Positions 46,271 through 54,208 of a stretch of 64,000 bases of DNA are shown here, in pieces. Under the pieces are notes generated by a model. It saw only the letters and a program-made list of their open reading frames with translations, was not told the DNA's origin and ran no database searches. The position numbers and the translations under genes were made by a program. Position 1 is the first letter of the stretch. Every line of letters begins with the position of its first letter. This stretch comes from Microlunatus sp. Gsoil 973 (lineage in GTDB: Bacteria > Actinomycetota > Actinomycetes > Propionibacteriales > Propionibacteriaceae): assembly GCF_009707365.1 (NCBI RefSeq), contig NZ_CP046122.1:3286001-3350000 (forward strand), written 5' to 3'.

Positions 46271-46387
46271 TCAGAGACCGCCGCCGACGTTGCGTTGCAC
46301 CAACATCAGAACCCCTTTCAAGATCAAACCCGACACACCACGAACTGCTGGCCACAGACCGCCTCCGACGTTGCGCTGAGTGACCAT
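46271..46387 (-). CDS. Read-through unit: micro-ORF that lost its stop and fuses to the last unit
   Basis: The unit starting at the ATG 46387 reads MVTQRNVGGGLWPAV. The stop is replaced by TGG, so the frame runs on in phase into the last unit and ends after its MLVQRNVGGGL, giving 38 residues. It is a hypothetical product of the array's downstream end. Confidence 0.35.
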   Translation of the reverse strand: MVTQRNVGGGLWPAVRGVSGLILKGVLMLVQRNVGGGL

Positions 46388-47903
46388 GTCAAACCACCTC
46401 AAGATCAATCCCGACTCAACCCCCGGTCGCCGATCACAGACCACCACCGACGTTGCGCTGAACGAACATCTCCACTCCTCTCAAGATCGACCCCTATCAC
46501 CGAACAAGCAGTCTCAGAGACCGCCACCGACGTTGTACTGAACGAACATCTCCACTCCTCTCAAGATCGACCCCTATTACCGACAAGCAGTCTCAGAGAC
46601 CGCCACCGACGTTGTGCTGAACGAACATCTCCGCCTCCTTCCAAGATCAGAAACCAACAGCTCCGACAACCACGCCTCAGAGACCGCCACCGACGTTGTA
46701 CTGAACGAACATCTCCACTCCTCCCAAGATCGACCCCTATCACCGAACAAGCAGTCTCAGAGACCGCCACCGACGTTGTGCTGAACGAACATCTGAACCC
46801 CCTTCGAAAAGGTCCCGACTCAAACCACAGATCAGCAATCAGAGACCGCCGCCGACATTGCGCTGAACAAACATCCCTGCCTCCTTCCACATCGAAATCC
46901 GATCCAGTTCCCTGCCATCAATCAGAGACCGCCACCGACGTTGCGCTGAACGAACATCTCCACTCCTTTCAAGATCGACCCCTATCACCGAACAAGCAGT
47001 CTCAGAGACCACCACCGACGTTGCGCTGAACGAACATCTCCACTCCTTCCAAGATCAGAAACCAACAGCTCCGACAACCACGCCTCACAGACCCCCGCCG
47101 ACATTGCGCTGAACAAACATCCCTGCCTCCTTTCACATCGAAATCCGATCCAGTTCCCTGCCATCAATCAGAGACCGCCACCGACGTTGCGCTGAACGAA
47201 CATCCCCGCCTCCTTCCAAGATCAGAAACCAACAGCTCCGACAACTACGCCTCAGAGACCGCCACCGACGTTGTACTGAACGAACATCTCCACTCCTCTC
47301 AAAATCGACCCCTATCACCGAACAAGCAGTCTCAGAGACCGCCACCGACGTTGTACTGAACGAACATCTGAACCCCCTTCGAAAAAGTCCCGACTCAAAC
47401 CACAGATCAGCAATCAGAGACCGCCACCAACGTTGCGCTGAACAAACATCCCCGCCTCCTTCCAAGATCAGAAACCAACAGCTCCGACAACCACGCCTCA
47501 GAGACCTCCACCGACGTTGTACTGAACGAACATCTCCACTCCTCTCAAAATCGACCCCTGTCACCGAACAAGCAGTCTCAGAGACCGCCACCGACGTTGT
47601 ACTGAACGAACATCTGAACCCCCTTCGAAAAAGTCCCGACTCAAACCACAGATCAGCAATCAGAGACCGCCACCAACGTTGCGCTGAACAAACATCCCCG
47701 CCTCCTTCCAAGATCAGAAACCAACAGCTCCGACAACCACGCCTCAGAGACCTCCACCGACGTTGTACTGAACGAACATCTCCACTCCTCTCAAAATCGA
47801 CCCCTGTCACCGAACAAGCAGTCTCAGAGACCTCCACCAACGTTGCGCTGAACGAACATCTCCACTCCTCTCAAAATCGACCCCTATCACCGAACAAGCA
47901 GTC

Positions 47904-47939
47904 TCAGAGACCACCACCGACGTTGCACTGAACGAACAT
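47904..47939 (-). CDS. Micro-ORF with Cys at residue 5 (MFVQCNVGGGL)
   Basis: This is the only unit with TGC at codon 5. All other residues keep the consensus. Translation is predicted, not shown. Confidence 0.4.
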   Translation of the reverse strand: MFVQCNVGGGL

Positions 47940-48070
47940 CCCGCCCTCCTTCCAAGATCAGAAGCCAACAGCTCCGACAACCACGCCTCACAGACCCCCG
48001 CCGACATTGCGCTGAACAAACATCTGAAACCCCCTTCGAAAAAGTCCCGACTCAAACCACAGATCAGCGA

Positions 48071-48106
48071 TCAGAGACCGCCGCCGACATTGCGCTGAAC
48101 AAACAC
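48071..48106 (-). CDS. Micro-ORF with GTG start (VFVQRNVGGGL)
   Basis: The ATG is replaced by GTG, another valid start codon, with GGAAGGAGGCAGAG just upstream. This substitution keeps the unit translatable. Confidence 0.4.
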   Translation of the reverse strand: MFVQRNVGGGL

Positions 48107-48318
48107 CTCTGCCTCCTTCCAGGATCGACCCCAATCACCAAACAAGGCAGCCTCAGAGACCGCCACCGACGTTGTGCTGAACAAACATCCCCGCCTCCTT
48201 CCGTGTCGAATCAAGACCCGCCTCCCGGCGCCGATCAGAGACCGCCGCCAACATTGCGCTGAACCAACATCTCTCCCCTCCTTCCATGATCAAACCGACC
48301 CCCGGCCACGTACACCTG

Positions 48319-48354
48319 TCACAGACCGCCGCCGACATTGCGCTGAACGAACAT
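48319..48354 (-). CDS. First intact micro-ORF of the array (MFVQRNVGGGL)
   Basis: In the direction of transcription this is the first complete unit. The unit before it (48408-48442) is one base short: it starts ATGTCCGTTCAGCG, then shifts frame and would read NVGAGL only after a 1-base correction. Confidence 0.4.
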   Translation of the reverse strand: MFVQRNVGGGL

Positions 48355-48468
48355 CTCTCCACCCCTTTCCGTCGTAGACCACTACGCCATTTCAGAGACC
48401 GCGCGCGTCAAAGACCGGCGCCGACATTCGCTGAACGGACATGTTCACCGCCTCTGAAAGCAGCAGTC

Positions 48469-48505
48469 GGGGCTGGGAAGCCACATCCGTGGATTTCCCA
48501 ACCCC
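48469..48505. promoter_or_regulatory. Large inverted repeat at the head of the micro-ORF array
   Basis: GGGGCTGGGAAGCCAC (48469-48484) faces GTGGATTTCCCAACCCC (48489-48505) across a 4-base loop. Only a few pairs are wobble or bulged. A TACAAT box on the minus strand (48521-48516) would place the transcription start just before this hairpin, so it may form at the 5' end of the array RNA. Confidence 0.5.
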
Positions 48506-48585
48506 GTATGTAGGCATTGTACGGATGTTGACCGGCTCCAGCCTGCGATGAAAGAACCATTGCAAATGGCGATACTCGACCGGGA

Positions 48586-48591
48586 TACGAT
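48586..48591 (+). promoter_or_regulatory. -10 box TACGAT, leaderless start of the ArsR-like gene
   Basis: TACGAT ends six bases before the GTG at 48598. No ribosome binding site is visible. Confidence 0.45.
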
Positions 48592-48597
48592 GGCGCG

Positions 48598-49227
48598 GTG
48601 GCGCCTCCCGACGACGATGACGCAGGGCCCTGCCAGACACCTGAACTGTCGGTCGAAGCCTTGCTGAAGCTGGCCAACGTCGTCCGATTCCGTGCCTACA
48701 TCGCACTCCGCGCCTTTGGGTCACTGCGTGCCCGCCAGCTCGCCGAGTTCACCGGCGTGACCGAGACCAGCATGAACCGTCACCTGGACGTGCTGGCAGA
48801 GATCGGCTTCGCGACCGCCAAGCGCGTCGGCAAGACTCGCCAGTCCTGGCTCTGGTCGGCGGTCCCTGGCGGCGTACGGGTCGGTCGGATGGAAGGCGGG
48901 CAGATGCAGGATGCCGCCCTGGAGTGGCTGCGTGCCGTGAGCGGCGCCCAGGGCATCTTGGCGTCGCAGTGGCCGGCGGTCGCGCCCACTTGGCCGCAAG
49001 CCTGGCAGTCGGCTGCCGAAACGTCGGACTGGGTGATGCATCTGACCGCCGAGCAACTCGACGGGCTGGCGGCCGACCTGCGCTCGGTGGCGATGAAGTG
49101 GAAACAGGCCTCGGCCGCCAATGAACAAGCACGCGAACAACAGACGACCACGCCGGAGGATCCCGACTGGATCGCACCCGTCGTGGTGATCCTGAACGCG
49201 TTCCCCTACCCCCACCGGCCTGAATGA
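48598..49227 (+). CDS. ArsR-type winged-helix transcriptional regulator
   Basis: This is a 209-residue regulator. The winged helix lies at about 20-85: LSVEALLKLANVVRFRAYIALRAFGSLRARQLAEFTGVTETSMNRHLDVLAEIGF. The rest is a helical domain of unknown ligand (about 100-190). No metal-binding Cys pair is visible. It is transcribed divergently from the micro-ORF array and overlaps the MFS gene by 4 bases (ATGA), so it probably controls that exporter. It could also act on the array through the shared 160-bp region. Confidence 0.82.
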   Translation: MAPPDDDDAGPCQTPELSVEALLKLANVVRFRAYIALRAFGSLRARQLAEFTGVTETSMNRHLDVLAEIGFATAKRVGKTRQSWLWSAVPGGVRVGRMEGGQMQDAALEWLRAVSGAQGILASQWPAVAPTWPQAWQSAAETSDWVMHLTAEQLDGLAADLRSVAMKWKQASAANEQAREQQTTTPEDPDWIAPVVVILNAFPYPHRPE

Positions 49228-50474
49228 GCGGCTCGAAGGCGCTGACACTGCGGGAGACCATGCGCGCGGCGCCGCGGTGGGCGTTGGTCTATCTGCCCAC
49301 CAGCGCGCTGGACAGTCTGGTCGAAGCGCTGTGGTTGTTCACGCTCGGGTGGGAGGCGTCCCGCGCGGGATCGGCAGCCGGCCTGGTACTTGCCGCCGGC
49401 GCCGTTCCGGCCGTCGCGTTCGTCCTCTGGGGCGGCTCGCTCGCCGACCGCCTCGGTGCGCACCGCGTGGCGATCTGGACGATGGCCGCGCGAGTGGTCG
49501 TGATGGTCGCCTGGGCGGCGGTCGTCATCTCCGACACCGCTCCCATCTACCTTGCAGCCGCGGCGGCCTTCGCGGTGGGCGCGATCGCCGGGATCCATGA
49601 CCCGGCCGTGTCCGCAGTTCCGCAACTTCTGGTGCCGACCGGCGGCCTGGAAGCCAGTACGAACGCCCAACGGATCTCGGTACGGCTGGTGCAGACGGTC
49701 GGCCCGGCACTCGGTGGCGTGATCGCCGGCTGGTCGGGAATCGGCGCGGTGGTCGTAGTGGCCGCCGTCATCGGTCTGGTCCCGCTGGCCGGGTTCGCGC
49801 TGCTCCGGACAACCCGGCGGCCGGCAACCGACGGTCAGTTGCAGCATGCCGACACCGGTTGGCGCTCATTGCTGTCCGGATTCCGGTGGATCGCCCGGGA
49901 CCCGGTGATCCGCCGTACGGTCCCGGTCCAGGGCGTGATCAATCTGACCACCGCCTCTATCCTGATGGCCGCGCTGCCGCTGCAGGCACGAGCGTCGGGC
50001 TGGGGTGCCGACGTCTACGGATTCGCCACGGCCGGGTTCGGCGGCGGCATGTTGGCCGGAACTGTCATCGCCTTCAGTATCCGCGCCCGCGCACCGCGAC
50101 ATCGGGTGGCGATCGCGGTGGTGTGTGCGGCGATCACCAGCGTGTTCGTCGTCACCACCGGATGGGCACCGACGGCCGCGCTGGCCATTGTGTCGGCCGG
50201 GTTGATGGGCCTGTTTCTCGGCCCGGTGGGCTCGATCCTCACCGGGTGGACGATGGCGACAACAGCAGCCGCCGATCCATCCATGTACGGGCGGGTGTTC
50301 GCCGTTCTGCTGCTGGTGACCACGGCGGCCGAACCGATCGGCTATCTGGTGTTCTCGGCCCTCGCGGCAGTGACCTCGGTCGGGGTGGCAGCCGCAACGT
50401 TCGGCGCGGCCGGGGTGCTATTCGCCGGTCTCGCGCTGGGAGCGCGCGCTGTGCGTACGAGCAACCACGGCTGA
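49224..50474 (+). CDS. MFS transporter
   Basis: This is a 416-residue membrane protein with 12 predicted segments. Loop 2-3 has WGGSLADRLGAHRVAIWTMAARVVV, the typical MFS motif A (GxLaDrxGrr). PVQGVINLTTASILMAALPLQA begins the second half, and it ends in a short polar tail. It resembles the MFS_3/enterobactin exporter branch. It is coupled to the regulator upstream. The 3' end overlaps the convergent XRE gene by 57 bases. Confidence 0.88.
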   Translation: MSGSKALTLRETMRAAPRWALVYLPTSALDSLVEALWLFTLGWEASRAGSAAGLVLAAGAVPAVAFVLWGGSLADRLGAHRVAIWTMAARVVVMVAWAAVVISDTAPIYLAAAAAFAVGAIAGIHDPAVSAVPQLLVPTGGLEASTNAQRISVRLVQTVGPALGGVIAGWSGIGAVVVVAAVIGLVPLAGFALLRTTRRPATDGQLQHADTGWRSLLSGFRWIARDPVIRRTVPVQGVINLTTASILMAALPLQARASGWGADVYGFATAGFGGGMLAGTVIAFSIRARAPRHRVAIAVVCAAITSVFVVTTGWAPTAALAIVSAGLMGLFLGPVGSILTGWTMATTAAADPSMYGRVFAVLLLVTTAAEPIGYLVFSALAAVTSVGVAAATFGAAGVLFAGLALGARAVRTSNHG

Positions 50475-50756
50475 GGATCGTTCCCGGGCGATGTATCCGG
50501 CCAAGGATGACGGCGTCGCCGATTCGATGTCCGGATCGAAGAACCAGTTCGCCGGTACTCCGGTCGCGGCGATGAGAGCCGCGACCGTGTTAAACCTCGG
50601 ATCTTCGATCTCCCCGCGGATCAACTTGTAGCAATGGTTCTTCGACAGCTCGCACCCGGCCTCGGCCATCGCTTGGCGCAGCTGAGGTCCATTGAGCCCG
50701 CTGAAGTCGATAGCGACTTGGGCCCGCTCGGCGAAGTTCACAACTCGTGTCGGCAC
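50418..50756 (-). CDS. XRE-family helix-turn-helix regulator
   Basis: This is a 112-residue protein. The helix-turn-helix reads LNGPQLRQAMAEAGCELSKNHCYKLIRGEIEDPRFNTVAALIAATGVPANWFF, a Cro/C1-type domain near residues 20-75. The remainder is charged and may be disordered. The GTG start lies at the predicted transcription start, so the mRNA is probably leaderless. The upstream DNA is AT-rich and has two inverted repeats that could be its operators. Confidence 0.78.
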   Translation of the reverse strand: MPTRVVNFAERAQVAIDFSGLNGPQLRQAMAEAGCELSKNHCYKLIRGEIEDPRFNTVAALIAATGVPANWFFDPDIESATPSSLAGYIARERSSAVVARTHSARSQRETGE

Positions 50757-50763
50757 GAGGTAT

Positions 50764-50793
50764 ATCTTAATGATACTTCTCTATTTCTGGCAA
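50764..50793 (-). promoter_or_regulatory. Promoter of the XRE gene (TTGCCA-18-TAAGAT)
   Basis: On the minus strand TTGCCA (50793-50788) and TAAGAT (50769-50764) are 18 bases apart. The start would fall near 50757, next to the GTG at 50756. This is one of the clearest sigma-70-type promoters in the window. Confidence 0.6.
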
Positions 50794-50805
50794 GTTCTTG
50801 CAGAA
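50785..50805. promoter_or_regulatory. Inverted repeat over the XRE promoter, candidate operator
   Basis: TTCTGGCAAG (50785-50794) and CTTGCAGAA (50797-50805) are an inverted repeat with one extra base in the left arm. It covers the -35 box of the XRE gene, as expected of an autoregulatory site. Confidence 0.45.
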
Positions 50806-50944
50806 TCCTCTTACGCGTGCGCTACTCTATTGACAGCGGCACAGAAGGCCGGGGCAAGTATCTTTTACATGTACCCCTTCGAAGCCGTCGTGCGAGCCAC
50901 ATAGTGGCGCCATCCGGGGGAATGGAAATCCGCACCTTGAGCGT

Positions 50945-50978
50945 GGGGTAGTCCTGACGGCCAGGTCAGGGCTACCCC
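50945..50978. terminator. Strong orphan hairpin
   Basis: GGGGTAGTCCTGAC (50945-50958) pairs with GTCAGGGCTACCCC (50965-50978) with one G-T wobble and a 6-base loop. No supported gene ends here; the stretch 50757-51089 has only chance open frames. It may end an unrecognised small RNA or the XRE-side region. Confidence 0.5.
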
Positions 50979-51089
50979 GCCTCGAGCAAGATCCGATGAT
51001 CACGACTTGCACCGCCGCTCAGGCATACCGATTCGAAGTGTTCGGTTGCCGTGGGCTACACTCTCCGAGGCCCTGTTCTTCAGGGCCAC

Positions 51090-51166
<77 letters not shown>

Positions 51167-51173
51167 ACCACAA

Positions 51174-51204
51174 CCGGCCCCTGATCAGGCAGATCAGGGG
51201 CCGG
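51174..51204 (+). terminator. Terminator of tRNA-Pro
   Basis: CCGGCCCCTGATC (51174-51186) pairs perfectly with GATCAGGGGCCGG (51192-51204) around a 5-base loop, 7 bp after the tRNA. Confidence 0.8.
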
Positions 51205-51262
51205 TCGCATTTCCGGGATCAGGCCTCACAGGCCGTGGTGTTACCAACTGTGTTACATCACC

Positions 51263-51910
51263 TCAGTCGCCACTGGCCTTGTACACCTCATCCACGACCA
51301 GGGCGCCGGTCTGGACTACCGGCCGAATCTGATGCCGATAGAGGGGACCGGGCCGAGCGCGGCGGAATGATCGACGGACGTTCGTAGCGGATCGCGCGGT
51401 CCGCCTCCGCGAAAGGGCGATCATCCCGCGCATGTCGCCTGGCTGCCGAACCGCATCGCGCCGACGGAGCATCGGAGGCCTCGGCCAAGGCGACGAGCGC
51501 CTGATCCCGGGTCGGCAGGACTTCTCCGGGTCCTGGCCGACATACCCGGCCGTCCCAGACGAGTTTCGCGTGCACGACATGGGTAGGAACATTGAGGGGC
51601 CGGTACTCCCGACCTTCCCGGCTCGCGAATCTCTGCCCGATAAGGCGGTCGTCTGCTCGGCCGCGAGGAAATCAGCAGCATCCTGGCGAGGCAGCGTTGA
51701 CCGCTCGCGGCGACCCCGCCGTCGTGGTGATCTGGCGTTCCGGTCTTGATCTTGATCTTCGGCTTGATCTTGGTCGGCGTCGTCGTGCCTGCGTTGATCT
51801 GTGTCGGTTTCGACCGGCCTCGTAGACCTTGACTCGCCTTTCCAGCGTCCGTAGCGCCGCTGTCTCATCTTCCCGCGCCGAAGTGCTTGATCCGCTACCT
51901 CGGGCGTCGA
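51263..51910 (-). pseudogene. Decayed tyrosine integrase next to tRNA-Pro
   Basis: The end of the frame reads LYRHQIRPVVQTGALVVDEVYKA, close to the C-terminal stretch common in actinobacterial phage-type integrases. Upstream pieces such as LPTRDQALVALAEAS and GMIALSRRRT look like the start of the catalytic domain, but they fall in different frames. No continuous product exists. The position directly after a tRNA 3' end is typical for an integrated element. The left boundary is approximate. Confidence 0.45.
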
Positions 51911-51979
51911 AGCCGACGGCCTTCTCAGCAATGAATCGCTGGCGTCCCAGCGAACGCTGCCTCGCCGGGCGGCCTCCGG

Positions 51980-52191
51980 CCACTCGCGGTCGCGCCGCGC
52001 CACCCTCAACGAACTCGATCAACGCCGAACCATGGATCAGCCCACGCCGGACAACCTTGATCGAACGCAAGCAGCCGAGACTGGATCAGCTCGTACAACA
52101 GTTCACGACTCAACCGCAACGCCTGGACGGTCTCTTCCACCGAGTCGACCACCGGCGCGATCACCGATGATGCCCGGCCTTGATGGGTCAT
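51980..52191 (-). pseudogene. Excisionase-like HTH protein (frameshifted)
   Basis: The first frame (from 52191) reads DSVEETVQALRLSRELLYELIQS. The second frame continues LRSIKVVRRGLIHGSALIEFVEG. Joined, they make a complete MerR-type excisionase (HTH_17) domain. One extra base near 52075 breaks it. It sits just upstream of the integrase remnant, the usual xis-int order. Confidence 0.6.
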
Positions 52192-52199
52192 CGCACCTG

Positions 52200-52529
52200 A
52201 CTCCCTGCAATGCCAGACTCTTGGAATTGTCGATCTTGCTCGCGGTACCGACCTCCGACGCGAGCATCAGTAGACATGCGGCGACACCGGGCGACGGTCG
52301 GTCGACTCGCGGTCCAGGAAGGCGTGATCCCAGCGAAGCACTGCAGCCCCTCGGTCAGGTGCCCGTCAAGATCGACAACACGATGTAGTTGTGCAGCCGA
52401 TCCGGCGTGGTGCGATTCGAAGACCGCATCGACCTGCTGTGGCGTTGATGACTTCGGCGGCTGCCCCGGCTGACCAATCGGCATCTCCGCGAGCTCGACG
52501 ACATTCCGTTTCACCCGCTCCTGATCCAC
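52200..52529 (-). pseudogene. Fragment of a second tyrosine integrase
   Basis: The start reads VKRNVVELAEMPIGQPGQPPKSSTPQQVDAVFES, the junction between the core-binding and catalytic domains of phage integrases. In a neighbouring frame RLHNYIVLSILTGT follows, the region before the first catalytic Arg. Later SKSLALQ resembles the strand after it. Several frame changes and the lack of the C-terminal half mark it as a remnant. Confidence 0.5.
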
Positions 52530-52692
52530 CCTCTCGAACCGCTCGGTTGAGACGACCGAACTGATTTCATGATCGTCTCCTCGCCAGCCCGATGGGTACT
52601 TTGGTCCCTCATTTCGCGTTTCTCGCGCGGATCATCGATCTGCTACTTACGGTGTCTGCATTGGTCGCTTGACTCACGCGGAGGGCGCAGCA

Positions 52693-52857
52693 ATGACCGT
52701 GCGCAAGAACGACACTGGACGCCACCCTGACGTGCACGGACCTCGGCGGCGGGTCGCTGATATCGCACTGGGCAGCCACACGACCGAAGATAGGACATTT
52801 CGAGAACGATCAGGCATGCCCGTGGCTGGTCGGACCGAGAGTCGCCGAGCGGCCTAG
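52693..52857 (+). CDS. Possible small protein, unknown
   Basis: This is a 54-residue frame starting MTVRKNDTGRH with GGAGGG six bases upstream of the ATG. It is basic and polar with no recognisable motif. It lies in the decayed island between the integrase fragments and the phospholipase D-like gene. It may be a chance frame. Outside it the stretch 52530-53000 shows nothing else. Confidence 0.25.
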   Translation: MTVRKNDTGRHPDVHGPRRRVADIALGSHTTEDRTFRERSGMPVAGRTESRRAA

Positions 52858-53001
52858 GCCCCTTGGTGGGTGAGGCTTTCCGATCCTCAACCGGTCCGAT
52901 GACGTAAACAACCCCGGAGCTGTTACACCGAGACCATCACGAATCACCGGGACCAGAAGTCCACTAATCGGTGGATCAACTCCTTCATCGCCGAGGGGGA
53001 A

Positions 53002-54208
53002 ATGAAGAGTAGACGGATCCTCAGCACTCATGCGAAACGAAAGGCAGCCCTGGCAACGCTGTCGTGTGTTCTGGCAGCTGCGCTTTGGCCGGCGAGTGGC
53101 GCTGACGCCGCGACGGATACATACACACCGGCAGCCGGTGTCACCTTCAATAACCCGTATGGCTCGACCGGCTCGCAGTACGCGATCGAAAACAAGGTCG
53201 TAAATTCGATCCACTCCGCACCGTCCGGCTCCGACGTAACGATCGTGACGTACAACTTCACTTATCCGAGAGCCGCGGACGCGCTGATCGCGGCCGACGC
53301 GCGCGGAGTACATGTGCGCGTACTCGTTGCTACCGTCACGTGGTGGGACCCCCAAACGACGCGTCTGAGATCGGCGCTGGGCACGGACAAAACCGACCAA
53401 AGCTTCATCACACACTGCAGACGCTCGTGCATGTCGGACCGAACTGGATCCTCGATGCACGCCAAGTTCTTTCTGTTCTCCAAAACCGGCAGGGCGTCGC
53501 ACGTCGCCATGTTCGGCTCCAGCAACCTGAGTATCAACAGCGCGATATTGGCATGGAACAACCAGTACACAACGGTTGGACAACCGCGCGTCTACGCCAT
53601 GCTTTACCAGTACTTCCTTGACATGACGAAAGACAGAACCAATGAGAGGTACTACCGGGTCAGGGATTTTGGCAATGTCAAGTTGTATCTCTATCCGAAG
53701 AATTACAACAACCCGACGATCCTTGATGTGCTTAATGGTACGACGTGCAAAGCCGCGAGAGGATACGGCTCGGGCCATGGGCGAACGCTGATTCGACTCG
53801 ACATGTTCCAATGGACTGCGGGCAGGATCGATATAGCCAAGAAGTTGCGCAAATTGTGGCTCAATGGATGTTCGGTACGAATTATCTACAACAAGTGGCG
53901 AGTCAACGAGTCTGTCAGGGAGATCTTGATGGCTCACGACCGAAGGCGTGGCGACATCCCGATATGGAACGCGACCAGACCCCGTACAGGGGCCGAACTA
54001 CTATACGCACAACAAAATCTTGAGCATCAGCGGTGGCTGGTTTGGCGATACGAGCACGAAGGTCGTCTATGGCGGCTCAGAGAACTTCGCTGCGTCGGCA
54101 ACGACCGCAAACAACGAGTTGCTGTTCCGAATCGTGAACAACCACGTCTACGACCAGTATGGAGCGGACTTCGTGAAGGTCCGAAATCACAGCAAACGTC
54201 TGAATTGA
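53002..54208 (+). CDS. Secreted phospholipase D-like protein (frameshifted)
   Basis: A signal peptide (RKAALATLSCVLAAALWPASGADAA) is followed by two PLD half sites. The first is HAKFFLFSKTG with GSSNLS (about 152-175). The second is HNKILSISGGW with GSENFA, which lies one frame over. The final Asp of the classic HxKxxxxD is Ser in both. Frame one runs to about 53976 (IPIWNAT), then PVQGPNYYTHNKI continues to the stop at 54208. One extra A in gcgaccagacc explains the break. Codon use is less GC-rich than in the neighbours, so transfer with the tRNA-linked island is likely. GAGGGGG precedes the ATG. Confidence 0.78.

Larger units (their letters stand above)
46271..48442 (-). repeat. Tandem array of 27 units, each with a 12-codon micro-ORF behind its own SD-like sequence
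   Basis: The period is 79-84 bp, rising to 89 bp at the upstream end. The intact 36-base frames (minus strand) end, in plus coordinates, at 46271, 46434, 46514, 46593, 46677, 46757, 46839, 46922, 47002, 47085, 47168, 47252, 47332, 47414, 47498, 47578, 47660, 47744, 47824, 47904, 47988, 48071, 48153, 48235 and 48319. Each reads M(F/L)VQxNVGGGL-stop. Residue 5 is R in 14, Y in 7, H in 3 and C in 1. Codons vary silently (TTT/TTC, AAT/AAC, GTC/GTT, all four Gly codons, CTC/CTG). Upstream of each ATG lie GGAAGGAGG, GAGAGGAGTGGAG or GAAGGGGG. Units near 46353 and 48408 are imperfect. The remaining 44-48 bases fall into a few recurring types. No protein gene fits the locus. Confidence 0.85.

Noticed and set aside
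47133-47840. A 235-residue repeat protein on the minus strand of the array
   Set aside because: This long frame crosses the micro-ORFs in a different phase and stays open only because the units are similar. Its product shows no conserved residues beyond what the micro-ORF coding imposes.
46271-48442. CRISPR array
   Set aside because: The 36-base repeats with 44-48-base spacers look CRISPR-like, but the spacers recur in a few families, the repeats vary at synonymous codon positions, and no cas gene is in the window.
51263-52009. An intact 248-residue gene downstream of tRNA-Pro
   Set aside because: Only its last 25 residues look real (integrase end); the rest mixes frames, so it is treated as a remnant.
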